A stretch of DNA of 64,000 nucleotides, taken from Chthonomonadales bacterium. Its GTDB lineage: Bacteria; Armatimonadota; Chthonomonadetes; Chthonomonadales; CAJBBX01. The position numbers and the translations under genes were made by a program. The stretch spans positions 1 to 64,000 of the forward strand of contig DAIDHP010000017.1 in NCBI GenBank assembly GCA_027459625.1, read 5' to 3'. The notes below the pieces were generated by a model. The model was not told the origin of the DNA. It made no database searches and was given only the letters and a program-made list of their open reading frames with translations. Of the stretch, positions 19,220 through 28,649 are shown piece by piece (position 1 is the stretch's first letter; the number at the start of each line of letters is the position of its first letter).

Positions 19220-21277
19220 TTATGATTTCAGCTTTTGCGCCGCCTCTTGGATGGCGGGGTCCTTGGATATCTGGAATATCTTCGTCAGAGCGGCGTCCGT
19301 CTCCGGTCCCATGACGGCAGGGTATTGCACTCCGTCTCGTTTTTGCGGTTTGGCGAGGTCCATGATGGTGTTCGCCGCTGTCGGGAAGAGGATCGGATCA
19401 TCGAGCATCGTCGCCGCCAGCGCCACCGAGGAAGGGGTGCGGCAATCCTTCAGGATACTCAACGCCAGCGTTTTCTCGTCGGGGCGTTTTGCCACCTGCA
19501 AAGCCTCCGCTATATTGCTAACCTTGTCCTGCGCGGACATGGCGCTATCCTGCCCGATAAGGCGCAAGTAACCGCGTTGCGCCTCTATTTGGTTGTCTTC
19601 GTTTGTGTCTGTCTTGGCGATGTTCAATAGTACCGGTAGCGCCTGAGATGTGGTCCAACTCTCCGATAGAGCGGTGACCGCCGCGGATCTTTCCACTTCG
19701 TCTTTTGACTCGGTGGCGGAGACTAGAGCTTTGAATGCGTTGTCGCCGCCTATCTCCGCCAGCACATCCATGAGAGCCGCTTTTCCTTGGGGGGTGGCGT
19801 TAGGCAGGGAAGCGAGTACGGGTTGTATTGCCTCATCACTGTTGTTCATCCTTTGCCCAATGGCGATAACGGCGTTCTTAGCGGCGTCTCTCACCTCGTT
19901 GTTCGTCGTGGATGCGACAAGGGCTACCAGAGACGGGTGATCATCCTGCCCCCCGATCTGATCAAGCGCGTTTAACGCAGCGACGGCGATTTGAGGGTCG
20001 GCGCCCTGCGCTGCGTTCATGAGCGTGATACGTGCACTCATGTTCGCCCTCATCGCCAAAACGGACATCATTGCCGATCGCATCTCCTTCGAACTATGAT
20101 TCGCCAGATAGATGATCGCGCTGTCAACCGCCTTTCCTTTCATGTCGGCGAGGGAGCGTCTGGCTTCTCCATCATTTTGAAACACCAAATTCGCCAGAGG
20201 CACCACGGCCGCAACACCGGAAAGCAAGCCTGCCGCGCGAATGCCGACTTGACGCAACGTCGGGTCGGGGCTTTGCAACGCCTTTAGAGCGATATTCGAT
20301 CCCTCCTTGGCGCGGCGATCCGTCATGGATGTGAGCATCGCCGCCTGCATGTAGGGCGGAAGGGAGCCCCATATGGCGAGGCATCTTTTTGTGGAAACGG
20401 AGTCCGGCAGCAAGCCGGCGATGCCGGAGGCGATGAGTTGCAGGTCGACATCCTGGACTTTCATGCATGATAGGCAGGCACCAAGCGCTTTCGAAGAGTG
20501 TAATGCTTCCAATCCACGCAACCCTTCCGCTCTAGCGCCCAAGGGCCATGGGGAGGAGGCGATTTGCGAAAAGAGGTATTCCGCCTGCCCCTTTTCGCCA
20601 TGAGTCGCCAAGGAGTAGGCGCAACTCACAATGGCTTGATATACGGGAATGGTTTTGACCGGCTGTGAGAGTAGGTACGCCAAGGCGGATGTGGTGCCGA
20701 TCTTGCCCAATGCCGCTATCGCCGCCTCCGAAACAAGCGGGTTGGAGTTTCGAACATATCTCTTGAGCGCATCGACCGAGAGCGAATCTCTTCTGTCCCC
20801 GAGGGAGTTGATGATCCCGATGAGCGTTGTTCCGGTCGTTTTACCCAACGCGTAACGGAGAGAACGGTTCACGAGTGGGGATTTATTTCTTTCAAGGGCG
20901 TACCGCGCACTATCCGAAAGCTGAGGATTTAAAAGCAGCTTGCTCAACACGGGAATCGATTTGTCCGTTCCGTACATCCACAGTATGCGGCAAATCTCTT
21001 GTTTTCCCGCGAAAAAGGTGTTCGGATTTACAAGTAGGTTGTCCAACACGCCTTCAATATGAAGGTATTTCGTCGTTTCCTTTTTCAAGGATGCATCCCG
21101 AAGCATGGCTTTAACCTCTTCAACGCCTGTTCGGTTTTGGTAGTCGTATGTTTTGATTAACTGAAACGGATCATCCTGGGCGTTGCCTGGGTGACCTGAT
21201 AACGGGATGAACGCCATGCTTGCCACAAGGATGAGAATGAATTTTATCTTTATCTGATTGGAGATCATGATTTGCAT
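19220..21277 (-). CDS. secreted HEAT-repeat protein
   Basis: Repeated helical units such as SEAAIAALGKIGTTSALAYLL; likely start MQIMISNQ at 21277 with signal peptide. Confidence 0.75.
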   Translation of the reverse strand: MQIMISNQIKIKFILILVASMAFIPLSGHPGNAQDDPFQLIKTYDYQNRTGVEEVKAMLRDASLKKETTKYLHIEGVLDNLLVNPNTFFAGKQEICRILWMYGTDKSIPVLSKLLLNPQLSDSARYALERNKSPLVNRSLRYALGKTTGTTLIGIINSLGDRRDSLSVDALKRYVRNSNPLVSEAAIAALGKIGTTSALAYLLSQPVKTIPVYQAIVSCAYSLATHGEKGQAEYLFSQIASSPWPLGARAEGLRGLEALHSSKALGACLSCMKVQDVDLQLIASGIAGLLPDSVSTKRCLAIWGSLPPYMQAAMLTSMTDRRAKEGSNIALKALQSPDPTLRQVGIRAAGLLSGVAAVVPLANLVFQNDGEARRSLADMKGKAVDSAIIYLANHSSKEMRSAMMSVLAMRANMSARITLMNAAQGADPQIAVAALNALDQIGGQDDHPSLVALVASTTNNEVRDAAKNAVIAIGQRMNNSDEAIQPVLASLPNATPQGKAALMDVLAEIGGDNAFKALVSATESKDEVERSAAVTALSESWTTSQALPVLLNIAKTDTNEDNQIEAQRGYLRLIGQDSAMSAQDKVSNIAEALQVAKRPDEKTLALSILKDCRTPSSVALAATMLDDPILFPTAANTIMDLAKPQKRDGVQYPAVMGPETDAALTKIFQISKDPAIQEAAQKLKS

Positions 21278-21318
21278 CCTTTCACAATGAGTGAAGCGTT
21301 GAGCGAAATCAACACCTG

Positions 21319-22623
21319 TCAAACATGCCATGGCGCCCTCATTGGGGTGGAAAGCATTCGGGAAGCCGAAGAATCGCCGATAATCTGCTCCGTGTCCGGG
21401 TTCCAGCGGATTTTACGTCCCAATATCATCGCTATCTGTCCTAACTCACCGATGGATGCGGCACGATGCGCCACTTCCGCCGGAGTTATGGTGGTTCGGC
21501 GGGACTTGACGCAATCAAGGAAGTTACGGTGGTGCTCGGAACTGTAGTAGAGATGCAATTCATCCGGCCCGATCACCTCCTGCAAGAGAGACTTGGGATA
21601 GGCGTCCAATCCGCCGCGATCGACCCACACCCATCTTCCATTTTCCCCGTACCATTTGCAACCGCTTCGAATGTTGTGGTTTCCCATGTTCGCCACGTGC
21701 ATTTCCAATCCGTTGCGATATGTGGCGACAAAGTAATAGTGCGTGGCGGCGTTCCATATTCCGGTGGGCGGATATGTTCCCATACCATCAACGGAGATGG
21801 GGCCGGTGTGATCGAGATTGAGCCCCCAATTGGCTATGTCGGCGTGATGTCCGATCCAGTCCATCAACTGCCCGCCGCCGTAATCCAATTGCCATCTCCA
21901 ACTCCAGTGAGTGCGTTGGTCGCAATAGGGCGCCCACCTTGAAGGACCAAGCCAGAAATCATAGTCCAGTTGCGGCGGCGGATTTTTGAATTTCACCGGC
22001 CCGATACCGACACCTGTGGGGAGGCCGACTTCGCAGCGCATCACCTTCCCAATTCGTCCATTACGAACCAATTCGCAAGCGAACCTAAAATTCTCCACCG
22101 ATCTTTGCCAACTGCCGGTTTGCCAAATCCTGCCGTTGCGCACTTGAGCATCGCACATCATTCGTCCTTCGCGCAGACAATGGGATATCGGTTTTTCTCC
22201 GTATACATCCAAGCCTGCGTTTAACGATTGTATGGCGGGGATGCAATGCCAATGATCGGGCGTTGCAAGCGATATGGCGTCAAGATCGTCTCGCGCCAGT
22301 AGCTCGCGGAAATCGACATATGCGGCGCAATCCTGGTTGCCGTAATGCTGATCCACGATTTTCTTGGCGTTAGCGAGATGATCCTTGTCCACGTCGCACA
22401 CCGCCACGATCCGTGTGTCCGGCTGGAACAAAAACGAATACATGTCGCTTGTTCCCTGTCCACCCACGCCAATGCAACCCATGACGATCTTGTTACCTGG
22501 CGAAGAGCGTATCGCCCTGCCCATGGCGGATGCGGGAATAATGCTGAATACCGAAGCGCCTAATCCAGCTCCTACCGCACCTTTTAAGAAAGTGCGTCGG
22601 CTTATTTGTTTGGAATCTTGCAT
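21319..22623 (-). CDS. Gfo/Idh/MocA family oxidoreductase, Tat-exported
   Basis: SRRTFLKGAVGAGLGASVF; GCIGVGGQGTSDMYSF; DAISLATPDHWHCIPAIQSLNAGLDVYGEKPISHCLREGR. Confidence 0.92.
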   Translation of the reverse strand: MQDSKQISRRTFLKGAVGAGLGASVFSIIPASAMGRAIRSSPGNKIVMGCIGVGGQGTSDMYSFLFQPDTRIVAVCDVDKDHLANAKKIVDQHYGNQDCAAYVDFRELLARDDLDAISLATPDHWHCIPAIQSLNAGLDVYGEKPISHCLREGRMMCDAQVRNGRIWQTGSWQRSVENFRFACELVRNGRIGKVMRCEVGLPTGVGIGPVKFKNPPPQLDYDFWLGPSRWAPYCDQRTHWSWRWQLDYGGGQLMDWIGHHADIANWGLNLDHTGPISVDGMGTYPPTGIWNAATHYYFVATYRNGLEMHVANMGNHNIRSGCKWYGENGRWVWVDRGGLDAYPKSLLQEVIGPDELHLYYSSEHHRNFLDCVKSRRTTITPAEVAHRAASIGELGQIAMILGRKIRWNPDTEQIIGDSSASRMLSTPMRAPWHV

Positions 22624-22864
22624 GCCTAACCTCCGAAAATACCGTCCTGCATCTCATTTTGCGATGCAAAGACATGCGAGCATGAAATGAATTGAAGTTT
22701 ATAAAAACGATGCGGATTGGCATCCGCTTCGTGAAATCAAGAAATACCCCTAGTTACAAGACGAAGCCCCTCATGATTTTCATCAAATTTTCATCTTCAT
22801 GCCAGGATTTCGCTCTGACGGGTGAATGGTATCGAACCGGTTCGGGTGCGCCTTGCTTCGTGGT

Positions 22865-22894
22865 TTGATTACACCCCCGCTATTCATCTATAAT
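22865..22894 (+). promoter_or_regulatory. sigma-70-type promoter upstream of leuS
   Basis: TTGATT (22865-22870), 18-nt spacer, TATAAT (22889-22894). Confidence 0.5.
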
Positions 22895-22933
22895 AAAGGG
22901 CGTGGAAAGCGCCGTCGGGTGACTTGCATATTC

Positions 22934-23020
22934 AGGTAATTGAAAAATTCGCTTTTCAGGTATTTCGCCGAGCATGAAATGAGCGATATTAGCCTCATTT
23001 TCTGAATTTTGCAATTACCT
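22934..23020. repeat. imperfect palindrome/stem-loop in putative leuS leader; copy of a dispersed intergenic repeat
   Basis: AGGTAATTGaAAAATTC ... GAATTTTgCAATTACCT outer stem and GAAATGAGC ... GCCTCATTTTC inner stem. Confidence 0.6.
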
Positions 23021-23114
23021 CTATTGTGAATGAATACATTAATACATCGTACCACCTAAGGTTGCCGATTACGTAGAGTTCCGACGGGCAAGTTGAAATC
23101 TGATTTTAATCCGG

Positions 23115-25766
23115 ATGGGAGAGTCAATGGACGATCGTTACGACTTTTATGAGATAGAAAACAAATGGCGAAAAAAATGGGAGGATGACGGCACATTCGC
23201 CGTGAATGACGATTCAACCCAGCCTAAATTCTACGGATTGGAGTTCTTCCCTTACCCTTCGGGATCAGGATTGTCGGTGGGGCATTGTAAGAACTACGTC
23301 CCTACGGATGCTTATTGCCGCTATATGAGCATGAAGGGATACGATGTGCTGCATCCCATGGGCTGGGACGCTTTCGGACAACCGGCTGAAAACGAAGCCA
23401 TCAAAAGAGGTCGCAACCCAAGAGAGATGGTGCCGGAATACGCCGCGAATTACCGTTGCACCCTGAAACGAATTGGCTCAAGCTATGACTGGTCCCGCGA
23501 AATCAACTCCAGTCTGCCGGAATACTACCGTTGGACGCAATGGCTGTTTCTGTTGTTGTACAAGCGAGGGCTCGCTTATCGTGCGGAGACGCCTATCAAT
23601 TGGTGCCCATCCTGCAAAACCGGTCTTGCCAACGAGGAGGTTAAGGAGGGACGCTGCTGGCGTTGCGACACCGTTGTGGAAAAACGTCCGATGCCTCAGT
23701 GGTATTTCAAAATCACGGATTACGCGGAGCGATTGCTTAATGATCTGGATACGATTGATTGGCCGCAAGGCATTAAGCAGATGCAACGGGAGTGGATTGG
23801 CAGGAGCGAAGGAGCGGATGTGGATTTTCCCGTTAAGGATGGCGTTTCAATCAAGGTGTTCACCACGCGACCCGACACCCTGTGGGGGGCGACCTTCATG
23901 GTGCTGGCTCCGGAGCATCCCCTGGTTGAGAAGCTAACCGCTCCTGAACAACGGGAGGAAGTTCAGCGGTATGTGCAAAAGACTAAAACCGAGACCGAAA
24001 TTGATCGGATGAACGTCGAACGCACGAAGACCGGGATATTCACAGGGGCTTACGCTCTTAATCCGGTAAACGGGGCGAAGATACCGATTTGGGTGGCGGA
24101 CTACGTATTGATGGGATATGGTACCGGTGCGATAATGGCAGTTCCGGCACATGATCAAAGGGATTTCGAATTCGCACGCAAATATGGCATCCCCATTGAA
24201 TTGGTGTACTCCGAAGACAACGGCCCCGCCACGGGCGAAGATATGACGGAAGCGATACCGGACATGGGGCGCATGAGGGAATTTCACCCCGGTTCGGATG
24301 CGATATGCAAGGATTTTCCGTTTGCGGGCTCGCAGAACGATAAGTCGACGGTCCATCGCGTGATAACTTGGTTGGAGAAGTGGGGCGTGGGCCAAGGAAG
24401 GATCAACTATCGTCTGAGAGATTGGTTAATCAGTCGTCAAAGATATTGGGGCGCTCCGATTCCGATGATTCACTGTTCCAAATGCGGAACCGTCCCCGTA
24501 TCCGAAGACCAGCTTCCAGTGCGACTTCCCGACGTGGAGAACTATCAACCCTCCGGAACAGGGGAATCCCCCTTGGCGACCATTCCTGAGTTTGTGAATG
24601 TGCCGTGCCCCGTTTGCGGCTCCCCCGCCAGAAGGGAGACCGACACCATGGGTGGCTTCGCATGCTCCTCATGGTATTTTATTAGGTTTGCGGATCCACA
24701 TAACGACAAAGCGTTTGCGGATCGCAAGAAAATAGACTACTGGCTGCCAGTGGATTGCTATGTGGGGGGCGCAGAGCACGCGGTTATGCATTTGTTGTAT
24801 GCCAGGTTCTGGACAAAGGTGATGCATGACGCCGGCTTGATTGGATTTGACGAACCTTTCCAAAAGCTTCGCAACCAGGGAACCGTATTGGCGTTAACTC
24901 CAGGACGCAAACCACGCGTCGGGGAGAGCGTAAGCGGAGAAGAGGGAGAGAGCGTGGTGGATTGGATCGTTTTGAAACCCGAGGAGCGGGAGATGTATCC
25001 TCCGGAACAGATTGTAAACCGCTGGGTGAAGATGTCCAAATCCAAGGGGAACGTGGTAACTCCGGACGAAATCGCGGACAGATACGGGGCGGATAGCCTG
25101 CGTGTATATGAAATGTTCGTTGCGCCATTCGAGGATAACGTGCAATGGAGTGATGAGGGCATTCACGGGGCGTTTCGTTTTGTGAACCGTGTGTGGCGAT
25201 GGCTGAACTCGAATCACTCCTCCTATCGATCCGATTGGCAAAAAGAAATCGAGATGCGAACGGATGAGGAGCGCACCATTCGCCGGAAGCTGCACCAAAC
25301 AATCTCGAAGGTTGGATCCGATATCGAGAATTTCGGTTTTAACACGGCGATTGCTGCCACCATGGAACTGGTGAATAGTCTGTATATTTATCGCCCCTTG
25401 GATGACAGTCGCCCCGAGAACCAATGTTTATTATCCGAGGCGATGGAATCTCTTGTTCTACTCATGGCGCCTTTTACGCCGCATCTCTCCGAGGAGATGT
25501 GGGAGAGGCTGGGAAAACAGGGATCAACGTATCACGCCGATTGGCCAACTTTCGATCCGGAGATCGCTTCCGAAGAAGAGATTGAGTTGGCGGTTCAGAT
25601 CAATGGCAAGGTAAGAGATCACATAAAGGTGCCCGTCGACGCCAGCGAGGAGATGGTTAAGGAGCGCGCATTGAACTGCGAAAAAGTGGTGGAGGCTTCC
25701 CAGGGGAAGACAGTGAGAAGGATAATCGTCGCCCCTGGGAAGCTTGTGAATGTAGTGCTTGGATGA
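23115..25766 (+). CDS. leuS: leucyl-tRNA synthetase
   Basis: FPYPSGSGLSVGHCKNYVPTDAYCRY; MGWDAFGQPAENEAI; VKMSKSKGNVV. Confidence 0.97.
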   Translation: MGESMDDRYDFYEIENKWRKKWEDDGTFAVNDDSTQPKFYGLEFFPYPSGSGLSVGHCKNYVPTDAYCRYMSMKGYDVLHPMGWDAFGQPAENEAIKRGRNPREMVPEYAANYRCTLKRIGSSYDWSREINSSLPEYYRWTQWLFLLLYKRGLAYRAETPINWCPSCKTGLANEEVKEGRCWRCDTVVEKRPMPQWYFKITDYAERLLNDLDTIDWPQGIKQMQREWIGRSEGADVDFPVKDGVSIKVFTTRPDTLWGATFMVLAPEHPLVEKLTAPEQREEVQRYVQKTKTETEIDRMNVERTKTGIFTGAYALNPVNGAKIPIWVADYVLMGYGTGAIMAVPAHDQRDFEFARKYGIPIELVYSEDNGPATGEDMTEAIPDMGRMREFHPGSDAICKDFPFAGSQNDKSTVHRVITWLEKWGVGQGRINYRLRDWLISRQRYWGAPIPMIHCSKCGTVPVSEDQLPVRLPDVENYQPSGTGESPLATIPEFVNVPCPVCGSPARRETDTMGGFACSSWYFIRFADPHNDKAFADRKKIDYWLPVDCYVGGAEHAVMHLLYARFWTKVMHDAGLIGFDEPFQKLRNQGTVLALTPGRKPRVGESVSGEEGESVVDWIVLKPEEREMYPPEQIVNRWVKMSKSKGNVVTPDEIADRYGADSLRVYEMFVAPFEDNVQWSDEGIHGAFRFVNRVWRWLNSNHSSYRSDWQKEIEMRTDEERTIRRKLHQTISKVGSDIENFGFNTAIAATMELVNSLYIYRPLDDSRPENQCLLSEAMESLVLLMAPFTPHLSEEMWERLGKQGSTYHADWPTFDPEIASEEEIELAVQINGKVRDHIKVPVDASEEMVKERALNCEKVVEASQGKTVRRIIVAPGKLVNVVLG

Positions 25767-25782
25767 TACGCGCGAACTTAAG

Positions 25783-27219
25783 TCAGAACTCCACGGCATA
25801 ACAAGGGGCTATCGGCAATTCCGCTATCTCGGGTGCGTGAATAACCAATGCTCTCTCCTTTTGCTCGAACGTCACCTTTCCGGGATATCCGAGCAATGTG
25901 ACGTTCGTCACGGCGCCCGATAACTCCTTGCCGAGTTGACGAACCGCTGCGATCCCTTTATCCGGGTATCTCATTTGGAAAGCGTATACGGTGTTGTTTT
26001 TGGCGGTAAACCGAAAATCCTCCGGAGTCCAAGGCACGGCGTCCTCCTTGAAAGCGCCGGTGGCTGGATTCGTCGGTCCTTCCGCCGCCACCTTCCATGG
26101 GTGCGTTCCGTAAACCCCTTCTGCGTTGGCTTTGAACCATTTCTCCAAGACCTTCAGTAACCACAAACATTGCTCGTCTAATGTGCCATCTGGCATTTGG
26201 GGCAGGTTTAAAAGCAGGCTGCCGTTCTTGCTGATGATATCCACAAGCATTTCGATGACATGCTCCGGGGTTTTGTATATCTGCCTGCTGTCGAAGAACC
26301 ACCCCCCCACGCAAGTATCCGTTTGCCATGGATCCTCCGCGATGCCGGGTCTCTGCCCTCGTTCGATATCCAAAACGCCCACTTTATAGACTTGAGGATT
26401 GGTATCCTTCTGATTATAGACCGCATGATTTACTCCGCTATGAAGCCGTGCACTGGTGTTGTAGAGATGAGCGATCAGTTTTAACCCCACTTCGCCAAAG
26501 GGCACTCCTCCATCACTGTAAAAAAGGTCGGGATGATGTTGGTCCACCAAGTCTTTCATGCGCTCAAACCATTTCGCGTGCCACCATGGATTGGTTGTGT
26601 ACCAGTCATCCTTGTCCCCTTTGTTGGGTTGATACAGGTCCTCGTATTCCGGATTGTTCCCATCATAGGGCACTCCGGCGTAGGGACCATCGGGGTCACA
26701 GTTCTTATTGTATTTCATCCATGAGAAAGAGGCGCCTATATGTTCGGACACCCCGAACGGCAATCCTCTTTTCTCAGCCGCCTGATGCCAGAGCCCCACG
26801 ATATCCTTCATGGGACCGACCTTCGTGGCGTTCCATCGATGATGCATGGAGTTCCAGTTATCGAAATTATCGTGATGCACCGCCTGAGCCACGAAATACT
26901 TGGCGCCTGCGGCTTTGTACATATCCATCAACCCTTCGGGATCAAACTTCTCCGCTTTCCAGAGTTTGATGATATCCTTGTATCCGAACTTCGACGGATG
27001 ACCGTAGACTCTCCAATGGTGCTGGTAAAGCGGGTCGTGAGGTTGATAGATGCGCCTTGCATACCAGTCTCCGCACATGGGAGTGCATTGGGGGCCCCAA
27101 TGCGCCCAGATTCCGAATTTGGCGTCCTTGAACCACTGAGGGCATTCATAAGTGCGTAACGAGTCCCAAGTGGGGGCGAACGGACCGCCGGAGATTTCGA
27201 GTGAGGATGTATCGCTCAT
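25783..27219 (-). CDS. alpha-L-fucosidase (GH29-like)
   Basis: PQWFKDAKFGIWAHWGPQCTPMCGDWYARRIY; KYFVAQAVHHDNFDNW; SKNGSLLLNLPQMPDGTLD. Confidence 0.9.
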   Translation of the reverse strand: MSDTSSLEISGGPFAPTWDSLRTYECPQWFKDAKFGIWAHWGPQCTPMCGDWYARRIYQPHDPLYQHHWRVYGHPSKFGYKDIIKLWKAEKFDPEGLMDMYKAAGAKYFVAQAVHHDNFDNWNSMHHRWNATKVGPMKDIVGLWHQAAEKRGLPFGVSEHIGASFSWMKYNKNCDPDGPYAGVPYDGNNPEYEDLYQPNKGDKDDWYTTNPWWHAKWFERMKDLVDQHHPDLFYSDGGVPFGEVGLKLIAHLYNTSARLHSGVNHAVYNQKDTNPQVYKVGVLDIERGQRPGIAEDPWQTDTCVGGWFFDSRQIYKTPEHVIEMLVDIISKNGSLLLNLPQMPDGTLDEQCLWLLKVLEKWFKANAEGVYGTHPWKVAAEGPTNPATGAFKEDAVPWTPEDFRFTAKNNTVYAFQMRYPDKGIAAVRQLGKELSGAVTNVTLLGYPGKVTFEQKERALVIHAPEIAELPIAPCYAVEF

Positions 27220-27345
27220 TGTGAAAATAACTCCTTTTTGTTTATTTGCTTTCGTCGTATTGAGTTGAGATATGGCAATGAACTGCAAACTTGGATATAT
27301 TCCGGATCAAACGTATGAGGCATCACCCATACAGCTTCTCGGCAT

Positions 27346-28434
27346 CTATCCGGAATAACCTTTCTTGAATCTGAGCCACGCTTTACGAGCGGCTCCATCC
27401 GCCTTGTGCAAGCCTAGCGTGGCGAGATATGCGCGGAAGCGTGGATCTGGCACGCGATAGTACTTTAACAGACTGTTCGTTATTGTGTCGCCAAAATCAT
27501 AAAGCAAGAAGAAATTGACGCCGATAAACTGACGGCTGTATTTTTTCGCGCAGGTGAATATCGAGTTAACAAATTCCGCTTGCTTCACTTCGGAGCTATT
27601 CAGAAGCGGAGATGCGGGATACCCCGCCTCCTGCAGGATAATCCGTTTCCTTCCCGCCAATCTTGCCATGTTTTGAAAATCAACCGGTATCACAGAGATG
27701 GGGCGCACGGTGAAATCGGGATTAAGGGGATAGTAGGTCAGGGATATGAAGTCGGAGTATTGGTTGATTTGATCAAACAATGATGGATCTTCGGATGCGC
27801 CCGAATAAGTGCACGTAACCCCCACTTGAAGTTTGGGTTTCAAACGATGCAAAGTGATCGTTGCGTGGCGCATGAGTTTCATGAATGGGCTGATTTCGTT
27901 CGGATGTTGACGAAGATAGACATCCACCTCGTTTCCAAGACTGACCCACTTCACATTGTCGGGAGCAATTTTCACCAACTCGTCAAGGAGCGTATCGAAC
28001 CGTGAGATCATCTCAGGGGAGTCGAAGGGAACGTTCATTAAATCCGCAGGCAGGGTCTTGTTATTGGTGTCAATGGTCTGTATCGTTATCAGAAATTTGA
28101 ATCCGTAAGGGGATAACGCCTCCAGAAACTTTCGGTAGTTATTCAGATTCGGTTTTGCGGCGGCGGTGGCATCCACTTCCGACCATTTCAAACTGAGATA
28201 AATGAAATTCACGCCGTATTTGCGGGTGTCGAGGATTTCATATCCCAGACGGTCGGGCTTCGCTCCCTGCGGCAGATTGGTGGAGATGCCGATTAGAGGA
28301 TAATGGGCTTCCTTGTTCCACTCATAGGACTTTGCTTCGGTGCATGAGGTAAGAATAATAACAGTGAGTATGACAATCGGAATCACTGAGCGATTTTTAC
28401 GTGCCACGGTTCTGAGAAAAGGTTTTGTAGACAT
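27346..28434 (-). CDS. secreted TIM-barrel glycosidase-like lipoprotein
   Basis: Lipobox-like LTSC; VKWVSLGNEVDVYL and KRIILQEAGYPAS resemble GH53/GH5-like proteins. Confidence 0.55.
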   Translation of the reverse strand: MSTKPFLRTVARKNRSVIPIVILTVIILTSCTEAKSYEWNKEAHYPLIGISTNLPQGAKPDRLGYEILDTRKYGVNFIYLSLKWSEVDATAAAKPNLNNYRKFLEALSPYGFKFLITIQTIDTNNKTLPADLMNVPFDSPEMISRFDTLLDELVKIAPDNVKWVSLGNEVDVYLRQHPNEISPFMKLMRHATITLHRLKPKLQVGVTCTYSGASEDPSLFDQINQYSDFISLTYYPLNPDFTVRPISVIPVDFQNMARLAGRKRIILQEAGYPASPLLNSSEVKQAEFVNSIFTCAKKYSRQFIGVNFFLLYDFGDTITNSLLKYYRVPDPRFRAYLATLGLHKADGAARKAWLRFKKGYSG

Positions 28435-28649
28435 GATATGATAACCTTACCATATTATGTTGTTGCGATCCGTTTATGTCAATCTCTTCACGGTCGTTTT
28501 TTTGAAACGCTGTCAGGCGTGCCCTATTGAATACCTCCGATCGATCATCGATAAGTTGACACCCCGCCGGGCAAGATAGTATCATAAAACTTATCCTGAG
28601 GAAGTAATTTCTTAAGGAGAATCAAGGTAAAAATGCGGGAAAAGAATAA

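Noticed and set aside
22865-23114. T-box riboswitch upstream of leuS
   Set aside because: No AGGGUGGNACCGCG element or T-box terminator; ACCACC near 23050 is not sufficient
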